From NCBI GenBank assembly GCA_973895155.1, contig OZ316894.1:124001-188000 (forward strand): 64,000 nt of DNA. The letters run 5' to 3'. Below the pieces are notes generated by a model. It searched no databases, had not been told where the DNA came from, and was given only the letters and a program-made list of their open reading frames with translations. The DNA comes from Marsupella aquatica (lineage: Eukaryota; Marchantiophyta). The translations under genes were made by a program, and so were the position numbers. This document shows, in pieces, positions 55,605-64,000 of this stretch; positions within the stretch are counted from its first letter, which is position 1, and each line of letters opens with the position of its first letter.

Positions 55605-58600
55605 TGTCACATCGTCAGCTGTGGCCTTAACTCGGGCTTCAGCTTAGACGGGCACATCCTTCATAAATATGAGGGTTCGGGCAGGGAGGGAAGCACGTAA
55701 TGCACCTAATTCGTGTAAACTAGCGCTAAGTGCGACTACTGTTAGATATGGACACCTCCTAGGTATGGTTTGTGTTTCGCCACCGGAACGTACCTTAGTC
55801 GATAGCAGGATCGACCCCGACTTAAGGGCTTCTAAGCCTTCATGTTGTCCGCCTTCGATCCGGATTTGATGATACGGGTCCTCAACCTGTGCTTGCAACC
55901 ACTTACCCGCAAGCTGCACCCCGTGCACGACTCAGGTAGTGCGTTCGGCCCGGCGTTGGCACCTATACACGAGATTCACACACACATACACACTCACAAG
56001 CATACAATCTCGATTTACACGAAGGAAATAATGGGAAAGTATTGTACTACATAGGGGATATATGCGTACACTTGGTTGACCCGACAGCTCTGGAGTGAAC
56101 AGTTCCAAGGCCAAGGGTGTACACTACAACGGAGCCCGGCTCCGCACTCGCCCAACGAGCTTAGTCCTACCCCCTCCCCTTAGTATTCTTTCACTCCCAA
56201 AGGTCGGGACTCCCCGCATATACCGCGGATGTCCAATTCTGAGACTCAAAAACCCCCCCTTGCCTCTACCGAGGGGCGCACTAAATACTAAGGGCCGAGG
56301 AACGAAGTGGCCTCACGTCCAAAGATTCACTGACTTAGGTCCTAACTAAGCTGACTGTCAGGCCAAAAAGCGGCTGTGTCTTATTAGAAGATCCTAATCT
56401 ACGCAGGTTGGACAGCATGGCAGTGCTGCTCTCACTAGGACAAGTGCCTGTCCCAATAGCTTGATTTAGCTATTCCTAGCCCTATTCTATTCCTACTCTG
56501 CCGCTAATGTCTGGCACGCTTGCCAGAGCCGCCCGAGTGGGAGCGGCCATCCCGCTGCTTACAAAGTCTATCGTTGTCCGCCTTGAGGAGCTAGACTTAG
56601 TCTAGTAGAGATTCGTTCTCTCGCTTCGCCACGTCCGTCTCCTCCGCTGCCTCCTAGCATGCCTCCTCCAGCTGCTGGGCGTCGCTTGTCAGCTTGCCCA
56701 CCACCTAGTCCTACTTCTCGGCTTCGGTTTGAAGCCGCGCTACTTCGGCCTGTAGCGTGGCTATCTCTGCAGTGTCCCGCTGGGCCCGTTCTTCGGCCTC
56801 CTCCAGGTCTTTCTGCCAGATGACAGTTTGATTTTTCAAACTGTCAATCTGGGTCTGGAGCCATGCAATCTTGGCCTCGTTCCCAGCTTTGGCCTGTTTG
56901 GCTAGGGCGGTAAGGGCGTGCGCCTTTGCTAACAACTCATCGGCGGCTGCAACTTTGGGTCGTAGTTGTAGAAGCTCAGCCTCTTGAGCTGCAACCTTGT
57001 CCTTTAAGTATACGGACTCCACCCGATACCGCTCTATCCTCTGAAGGGCCTCTGACTGGGCCCGACCTGCCTTTACTGCGGCAACTAACTCCTGATTGAA
57101 GAAACAGACTACCTTCCGGGCCATGAACTCCCCGGTATCCCGGGCAATCTGTTGAGAGAAATCTCCCAAAAGCCCGTTCAGAAATGTACCCGGTACAAAG
57201 AGTTTCGGGTGGTCCAGGTTGTGCCTGACCGGATTTGGGCACGGGCAGACGTCAACACGCGCGGGGGCCGGGGTAGTGACATCCAGCCCTGGAGAAGTAG
57301 TGTTGGAAGGGGCTGGAGTGTCCTCCTCTAGCAATGTCCGTTCCTCCGGAGTAGCCACCGGTGGGTTTTCGGGAAACCCGGGCTCGAGTAAGGCCTCCGT
57401 GGTCCCGACTTCTGTACTTTGCCCGGCCTGGTTGATCGCATCTACGGTTGCAATTACCGACCCATCCGGTACCTCTTCGGCCACGGCTACAACTACTTGT
57501 GGAGGTGGGGTGGGTGAAGCCTGCGTGGCCGCTGGACTTTGGGCCTCGGGTTGGGGCCGTCTCTCCAAGGCCGGGAAAACCCACCTAGTTGGGACTAGCT
57601 TAGTTACGTTGACACGGGGGAGGGTTCATTGATCAAACCGGGCGTACCACTCGAGAATGATCTCGATGTGGCTTGCAAAATACGCCTTCCCGCCGATGTA
57701 TAGCGTCTTTCTTCGCCGCTCCATCTCTTCATGGAATTTCTTAGCGAAGTACGACGCCCACTTCCTAGGTCGATAGTTCTCGACCTAGATAACATGGGCA
57801 GCGGAGATCTCACCCCGGGGTTCCATCATGTGGAGGGCGTACCTTTGGAACTCCAGTCGCTCAGCTATCTTGGGGATGAGGCAGGTCCTCATCACGAACC
57901 TGTTGTCCATTGATCCCTTGGGGGGAAAACCCGAGGATTGGTACTTGGCTCCCTTGCCCCCGGGAGCCCGTGATTCGACTCGGTGGTCACCTTCGGGTAA
58001 CCCGAAGATCATCTTGAGCCGTTCTTCTGTGAGGGACATATTCCTTCCCTGCAGCCAAGTATGCTGACGGCCGTCGTCATAATTCTTGACGAATTCCGTC
58101 ATGTCCTCCCCGTAGTACCTGCAAGTATTTCAGGGGAGAGAGGCGAGGTGCTCGAATCCCTGAGTTTTCAGGTACACCGCATGTTTGGGATGGAGGATGT
58201 TCTTATGCACGTTTTCCCCCATGCGGTGCATTGTCACCTTGGCTGCGGCTACCGTGGCCATGGGTAACCCGGATGCAGCAGCGGGTTCCTTCCTCTTCTT
58301 TCCCCGTGACTGGCTAGGGGAGGGTGACACCTCCCCATCCTCTCGATCGGGTATAGGTAGTGCTACTGCCGTTAGTATTGGGGCCGGGGCGGCCACGGTC
58401 ACCGTGTTGTCTGCTGGAGCCGCTTCTCGGGTCCGGACTTGGGAAGGGGACGATGTAGTATCGGCTCCCTGAGTGTTCGCTCCTCTGGCCCGCCTGAGCA
58501 AAGGTGGGGTAGCCTCGTCATCGTTGCTAAGGTCCATAGCGTTGATGACGGAGCGTACCTGTACTGGCGGGATGACTGGCGGTGGGGATTGGCTAGGCTG

Positions 58601-58642
58601 AGGCAGAGGCTGAAGCTGATCTTGAGCTGATGTGGGTACAGG
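55605..58642 (-). repeat. LTR C: truncated long LTR of a gypsy-1 relative
   Basis: The left end, TGTCACATCGTCAGCTG at 55605, aligns with the gypsy-1 LTR end (same order of GCCTTAA, then GAGGGTTCGGGCA, then the CACCGGAA/CCACCGCTGGAAT word). Its protein-coding part is cut at 58642 by LTR D. No internal gag-pol is attached within the window. Confidence 0.65.
56711..58638 (-). pseudogene. LTR-encoded plant-mobile-like / coiled-coil protein (LTR C)
   Basis: Same architecture as the gypsy-1 LTR protein. From 58638: an open disordered N-terminus (already mid-gene), a basic KKRKEPAAA patch, the globular domain with NMSLTEERLKMIFGLPEG and YALHMMEPRGEIS, a stop near 57785, further domain sequence (YIGGKAYFASHIEIILEWY), then a Pro/Thr-rich linker and a coiled coil of about 150 residues to 56711. 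Stops at 58130 and 57785. Shared motifs with gypsy-1 are far closer in the globular domain than in the linkers. Confidence 0.72.
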
Positions 58643-61600
58643 TGTGATGCCTAGCCAGGAATCACTGGGCTAGTTTAAAGTGGAAAAGGGAAGTGTACCC
58701 TAGAAACACCTTAGTATAGTTACAGAAATGAGGAAAATATAAACAATTAAGGGTGACTATGGAACCCAAGCCGAGGCCGGAAGTAAGGATGCCAAGGGAA
58801 AGAACACGATTAGGGTTAGGGCACGCTAAAGTGCCGGCGGCTAGGGGTCACCAACGGGAGAGGAACGCCGAGGAGGAGAGGGGTAAGGACCACTCGCGAG
58901 GAATAGTGGCTCATTTGCAGGCACGAATTGGGCAGACGACTACAGGCGGCCAACTATTGTCAACTGCTTAGGCAAGCACTCAGGGTGGGAGTAGATATCG
59001 GCTATCAAAATCGATTAGGGTATGAGCAACGTCAATCAAGCGGCACATTTTTGGGGATGCCTGTTCGAACGGGCAACTGAGTACATTGGTACTTACGAGG
59101 ACGAAGAATCGGAGAGAGCAGCTCGAGAACGGCAGGAGCTTGCTTGATTGTGGGAGCTGCAGAAAGCTGCCTTCTTAGGAGGAGAACTAATCAAGGCCGA
59201 ATTCTTGTGGACTCCTACTACCAATCAACTCGACGACCTCCTGTTTTGCGAAGACAGAGTCGTCGGCATCCGCGAAGCCATCAAACGCTGCAACGACCTA
59301 CACTGGGAGTTGAAGGGTAGCACGGAGGGGTGGACAAAGGCAACCATGCTCGGAGAGACATCCACGGCAGCCGAGATGAAGAGGAAGGGGAATAACAACA
59401 ACGAGGCCACCCGGGCAAAAAGAACGAGGTCGGCGGCACCAAAGAAACCAGCCAAACAACAGAGCAAGAGGCAGAGAGAAGCCGAGGAGGAGGAGGTCGA
59501 CCCCATCAACGCCGTTCCAACAAGAGATGACACCTGGAAAGGCTGGGCGGCGATCCTCCCCGAGGAGGTCCAATTACACTTTGCAAGAGAGGAGGATGCA
59601 TGCTTTACGGCTATGCAGACTCGGAAGTATCAGGGCTTCATGGCCGGATCCGGCTTGGAAGCCTTCGTAAGGTTACCGTGGCTGAAGCCGGAGGTGCCGA
59701 ATTCAGACTTACTGGAATTCGTGGGATCATGGGAGTCCGAGACCAATTCCACAAGGGTGTATGGGAAGGATTTCTATCTCACTCCCCAGGTGATTGCCGA
59801 GGTGTTTGGGTTGCCAATGGGCAATAAGACCAAGGTAGATACCAGGAAGACCTTGCCAGACACGGAGTTCAGGTCGTTTCCAGGGCCTTCAACGAAGAAT
59901 GGCTTCTTTCGTAGCACTTGCACCAACCCGCATATAGGAGAGATGATCGATTTCTTGCGGGTAACCATGCATTGCAACTGGCCGAGAGCAGAGATCGGCA
60001 AGGCACAGGTCTATCTGGCAGAGAGGCCAGACCCAAGCCGGGACTACAACGGTTACCTCCTCACTCAACTAAAGAAGATCTTGAAGGAGGAACAGCTGGT
60101 GATCGGCAAGGGAAGCGTGTCCCGGCTTGGTTATCACATGCCGCTATTGTGCCGGTATGCCCGGAGTAAGACCTTTGCCCCGGTACTTCCCCTACAGGCA
60201 AGGGCACCAGAGGAGGTTCTGGAATAGAGGCCGGCAACGGAGAAACCCAACCCGCCCGACAGTCCTACAATTGAGCAGGTGTTTAGGCCAAGGACGGAGG
60301 ACTTGCCGATGCAACAACCAGGCATGCAGAATCTGCTGAAACTGCTGGAGAAAGAAAAGAGAACGGCATCGGCAACGACAACAACAACGGCAACAATGCA
60401 GGACACTGCTCCAGAGGTAGGCCTAAACCGGCTTACAAGGGAAAACCCCTTTACTGGAGTCAAGGAGAGAAAGAGGCCGGAACATGAGCCAGGAGTCCGG
60501 ATGTATGTAGGAGCCTCTAGTCCCGAAGCCGAAGAGAAGCAAGCCGTAGCTCCCGGCCACGACAAGGAGAACAGGAGATCAACACGGAAGCCGGAGGAGG
60601 AACCAAGACCGGCAAGAGGTGAAGCCGTGTTCACGACAAAACCAGGAGAACAGCAGGAGAAGCCGGTAGTCCAAGCCGAGGAGGAGGCGGTGGAGGACTA
60701 CAGCAATGATAACTCCGACTACGGGTCGGATCATCATGTTCCAGGAGTAAGGACCTGTGGCCGGTTCATCCCCACGCTCCCAAGAGTAGTCCAAGGAAAC
60801 CCGAGCCAGTAGAGCAGCCTCGAGTCTCCCTCGCCAGATGTCGCTCCCCCGAGCTTTGACGGCACAAAACAGACGGCGCAGGAATTTCAGGAGCAAATCA
60901 GGGAGGAAGAGGAGGCAGCCCTGGCTAGGGAGAAGGATTTACCAGGAGGAGAATGGCCAGAGGACATCAGGCGGCTTGCAGAAAAACAAAGCAGCCCGCC
61001 AGCCACAATAGAAGAGATCCGCAAGGCGGCTTGGGAACAAAGGCCGCGGTGGATGATGCCGATGACTGCTACTTCCTCCACCTATGCTAAAAATAGAGCC
61101 ATGGAGTACGGGGAGATGTGTGGAGAGCTGGCGCTCAGCATCTTTGGGGAGGAGTTGGAGCAGGGACCCTTTTTCCAGAGGGAGATGTTGGAGAAGCGCC
61201 AATTAGAAGAAGCGGTGGCTTTGGAAAGAAGCAAGAAGGACGAGGTCATCCGTCGGCTTAGGGAAAGGGAAGCCAAAATCAAGGACCTGAGGGCGGCCAA
61301 GAGAGCCCAAGATGAGCTGCGGATTAAGCGGCATGAGCTAAATATCATGTAGGGCCAGTTGGATACCGCACAGTCAGACAACCGGATTATCGAGAATAAA
61401 CTGACTCGAACCTTAGATGAGTTGGCCGATGCGATCAAGGAGCGAGAGAAGTGGAAGCGAGAGCTGAGGAATGCAGAGGAGGCCCACATAACAGCCAACA
61501 ACCGGGCCATGGCGGAAACCCAAAGAAAGGAATGGGCGTTGAAGGGGGAGCTCGAAAAAATCCGCGGAGCCCTTGAGCAGAAGGAGGCCGAGTTAGGGAA

Positions 61601-61823
61601 ATCCTATCAAGGGATTATTGCGCTACAGCAGGAGCTTGCGTCCCTGACGGCCAGCTTCAAGGCCGACCTACGGGAGAAGGACAAGATGTTCGATCAGACT
61701 TACGCCAAGATGAACCAGATGGAGTCTGTCATCATTGCGGAGCTTGACAAGGAGTTAAGAGCAACCCGGGAGGAGAGAGCTGCGTTTAAGAAGGAGTTGG
61801 AGGAAGCCGATTCCCGCAGGTTT
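58643..61823 (+). repeat. LTR D: plus-strand long LTR, truncated on the right
   Basis: Starts TGTGATGCCTAGCC at 58643, the same TGTGA opening as the other LTRs, precisely where LTR C's frame ends. It is interrupted near 61823, where its coiled-coil coding region stops matching the sister copy. The boundary at 58643 is an inference from motif and frame loss. Confidence 0.5.
59022..61823 (+). pseudogene. LTR-encoded plant-mobile-like / coiled-coil protein (LTR D)
   Basis: One continuous frame of about 930 codons from ATG 59022 (MSNVNQAAHFWG), interrupted only by stops at 59145, 60225, 60810 and 61350. N-terminal helical part, a basic KKPAKQQSKRQRE linker, a globular domain with LTPQVIAEVFGLPMGNKT and IDFLRVTMHCNWPRAEIG, a long disordered charged region, then a coiled coil (LEKRQLEEAVALERSKKD onward). 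Because the frame is otherwise clean, the four stops look like point mutations. At 61350 the sister copy reads CAG where this one has TAG. The end is cut by the next insertion. Confidence 0.75.
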
Positions 61824-64000
61824 CGCGCTTGGCGAGGCCGTTTCCGTGGCTTAGCGGCATGGGATGCTGCTAACCTTCTACTACTACTATTAACATTTTA
61901 CACACATATACTGGACAGATCCTTCATCGGGTCATGAGATACGTAGCCGGCCTAATCTAGGCCTTCCCCTGTCTTCCCCTCCGTCTTGTTAGGTATGTTT
62001 GGATTCCGCCGCCGGAATGATCCCCAATAGGCTTGGTTCAGCCGCTAAGACCTCTCTCAGCTCGACACATCCAACTCTCACTCCCCTGCTTACTTTCCTT
62101 CCTTCTGGTTGATGTGGGCACTCTTCACACAAGTTAATGCGACACACAAATAGCAAAATGACTCATTCTGACTGAGTCATACCATGCACTTGCCATACAA
62201 ACAGTACATCTCATACACAAGTTCTGCGAACTAAGCCGTGAGGCCAACTCTATTCAGCTCTTAGGCATGAGGAAACATGAATATACACAAGGGTCATTGT
62301 ATGACTAACCGAGAGCTTCTCGTACTACTTGATCCCAGCCCGGCTGGTGCAAACTAAAAACTTGCTAAAGAAGAGGCCCTGAGCTCCCCGCTGCCCAGGT
62401 ACTTATCCTGGTAGTGGATCCGCCATTCTTTGCATCGTAAGCCTAATCAACCTAACAGTAATCTACTTGCCCGAATCTACCTATGTACAGCAAGGCAGGA
62501 GCACAAGTGTTGCTCCTACCAGTGGGACCGCAATCCCACTAAGCTAAGTGTCAGGGCCGCTCCTGGTTCTGATCCTAATCCTAAACGTGGAGATCTGCGC
62601 CCGCCCTGCCCACTCATGCCTCCTCCCTCCACGTCCGCCCTCCCTAAAAGGAACGGCGCCCTTGCACCGTCACGACACCGGTGGTGGATCCTTAATGGAC
62701 GCCCCCAACGCTTCCTCCTCAGCCACTGCCGTAGGCTCATTCCCTGACAGATTACCTGCCCTTGACTGAGTCAACTCTCCATCGGCCTGACTGGGTCCAC
62801 CATCGGCGTCAGCATCGGCTCGGGAATTGGTTACGGCCTCAGCCTCGGCTACGGTCTCCCCGGCCTGCTCAAGAGGCGGATCTGGAATACCGGCCTCATT
62901 ACTGAGTAGTTTGGCTTGGGCCGCACCACCCCCACCTGTGATGATAGCGGGATCTATTGCCGTATTCATGCCGGAGGATGGTGCTGGTTCTACCTCTTTG
63001 GTCACCACGGCTTGTGGAGTCGGATTACTCCTTGACCCTGAAGGTTTCCGCTTTTTCTTCTTTTCTGGTTCGGCAGCTGGTCCCTTCCCCTTCCCACTTA
63101 CTTCCGGCACTGGTGCAGTTGGCGCGGCTTTTTCTTCGGCCAGTACCACTCCTGGTAACTTGGTTGCCCCAATTGGAGTTGGGCCTGATGAAGACAAGCA
63201 CTCAAATACTGCGGCTTGTTTCTTCAGCCGCTCCGTTTGGTTGTCGGCCCGCCGCTGGAGGTTCTCCATCTTCCTCGTGATTTCCTCCAACTCCTCCTGG
63301 GTCTCATCCAGGTCCTTGCGTGCCTCCTCTAGTTCCTTCTGGGCTTCCTCCCGTTCTTGTTTCAAGGTAGTCCTCTCCTCCTGGGTTGCTCTTAGCTCCT
63401 TGTCGAGCTCTGCAATGATGACAGACTCCATCTGGTTCATCTTGGCGTAAGTCTGTTCGAGCATCTCGTCCTTCTCCCTTAGGTCGGCCTTGAAGCTGGC
63501 CGTGAGGGACGCAAGCTCCTGCTGCAGCGCCATAATCCCTTGATAGGATTTCCCTAACTCGGCCTCCTTCTGCTCAAGGGCTTCGCGGATTTTCTCGAGC
63601 TCCCCTTTCAACGCCCATTCCTTTCTTTGGGTCTCCGCCATGGCCCGGCTGTTGGCTGTTATGTGGGCCTCCTCTGTATTCTTCAGCTCTTGCTTCCACT
63701 TCTCCCTCTCTTTGATCGTGTTGGCCAACTCTCCCTGCGTCTGAGTCAGTTTATCCTTGATATTCTGATTATCAGCCTGTGCGGTGTCCAACTGCCCCTG
63801 CATGATGTTCAGCTCATGTCGTTTAATCCGCAGTTCATCTTGGGCTTTCTTGGCCGCCCTTAGATCTTCAATCTCGGCTTCCATCCTCCTAAGCCGCCGA
63901 ATGACCTCGTCCTTCTTGCTTCTCTCTAAAGCCATCGCTTCTTCTAATTGGTGCTTCTCCAACTGCTCCCTATGGAAAAAGGGTCCTACCTCCAACTCCT
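61824..64000 (-). repeat. LTR D': inverted sister of LTR D, runs off the window
   Basis: Minus-strand copy of the same LTR family, inserted into LTR D so that the two coding regions face each other. The non-coding part 61824-62669 contains the CCGCCGGAAT word and TTAGGTATG also seen near the 3' ends of LTR C and gypsy-1. The exact left terminus was not found. The element continues beyond 64000. Confidence 0.55.
62670..63995 (-). CDS. LTR-encoded coiled-coil protein (LTR D', partial)
   Basis: 441 open codons, truncated by the window edge. A coiled coil of about 280 residues (EKHQLEEAMALERSKKDE to RKMENLQRRAD) is followed by a Pro/Ser/Ala-rich tail with a basic KKKKRKPSGSRS patch and an acidic Gly-rich end. 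The coiled coil is about 90% identical by eye to LTR D but without its stop, so this copy is younger or better preserved. Function unknown; long coiled coils suggest self-assembly. Confidence 0.7.
   Translation of the reverse strand: MEVGPFFHREQLEKHQLEEAMALERSKKDEVIRRLRRMEAEIEDLRAAKKAQDELRIKRHELNIMQGQLDTAQADNQNIKDKLTQTQGELANTIKEREKWKQELKNTEEAHITANSRAMAETQRKEWALKGELEKIREALEQKEAELGKSYQGIMALQQELASLTASFKADLREKDEMLEQTYAKMNQMESVIIAELDKELRATQEERTTLKQEREEAQKELEEARKDLDETQEELEEITRKMENLQRRADNQTERLKKQAAVFECLSSSGPTPIGATKLPGVVLAEEKAAPTAPVPEVSGKGKGPAAEPEKKKKRKPSGSRSNPTPQAVVTKEVEPAPSSGMNTAIDPAIITGGGGAAQAKLLSNEAGIPDPPLEQAGETVAEAEAVTNSRADADADGGPSQADGELTQSRAGNLSGNEPTAVAEEEALGASIKDPPPVS

Noticed and set aside
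55720-55735. TAGCGCTAAG in LTR C as another element B palindrome
   Set aside because: Lacks the second arm; a chance half-match outside the element. The same applies to TCTAGCGCCA at the gypsy-1 primer site.

Overview
The window is plant nuclear DNA made almost entirely of nested transposable elements; I see no ordinary host gene. A land plant is indicated by short TTTAGGG arrays (the usual plant telomere unit), a CACTA element with a plant-type accessory protein, and several Ty3/gypsy retrotransposons. The species cannot be read from the sequence. A non-seed plant is a weak guess, from the phosphatase-like and DUF7869-like families carried here.

Left third (1-25255). A complete Ty3/gypsy element on the minus strand (1344-15141) has two 3.85-kb LTRs, a 5-bp target duplication CTTAG, a primer-binding site, a polypurine tract and gag-protease-RT-RNase H-integrase. 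It sits inside a CACTA element whose spliced accessory gene resumes at 15142 and whose right terminus is at 19134. The CACTA element in turn splits the integrase of a second, plus-strand gypsy element whose 3' LTR starts at 19831. Anonymous repeat sequence follows, then the 3' LTR and integrase C-terminus of a third gypsy element (minus strand).

Middle (25256-50810). The third gypsy element's integrase is cut by a large DNA transposon, here called element B. It has imperfect terminal inverted repeats and a shared flank of about 10 bp, CAATGGGTTT. Its own sequence is about 13.6 kb. It carries a MULE-like transposase gene with a GCM/WRKY-like zinc domain, a small serine-rich gene, and a multi-exon gene joining a ParB-like domain to a DNA-methyltransferase-like domain. 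A 15-bp palindrome, TAGCGCCNGGCGCTA, is scattered through it about 18 times and occurs in every intron I could define.

Nested in the transposase gene of B is an unrelated 11.9-kb DNA transposon, element A (26919-38849). It has near-perfect terminal repeats beginning ATCAGCC and a TTTC target duplication. It carries its own ParB-methyltransferase fusion gene, an FCP1/NIF-like phosphatase gene, a long DUF7869-like ORF (possible transposase), and a different palindrome with half-site TTGGACAGRGA. That palindrome lies mainly in introns and also forms an array of about 28-bp units before the DUF7869-like gene. Two unrelated transposons that each pair ParB and methyltransferase functions with a private dispersed palindrome are the most exciting content: a possible plasmid-like partition, marking or self-recognition system in plant transposons.

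Right end (50811-64000). The rest of the third gypsy element (integrase, RNase H, RT, protease, all decayed) is followed by three LTRs of other gypsy families that were inserted into one another. All the long LTRs here encode one protein architecture inside the LTR itself: a plant-mobile-like domain, a linker, then a coiled coil. Most genes carry in-frame stops or single-base frameshifts; the exceptions are the two longest ORFs of element A. The order of insertion can therefore be read as a stratigraphy.
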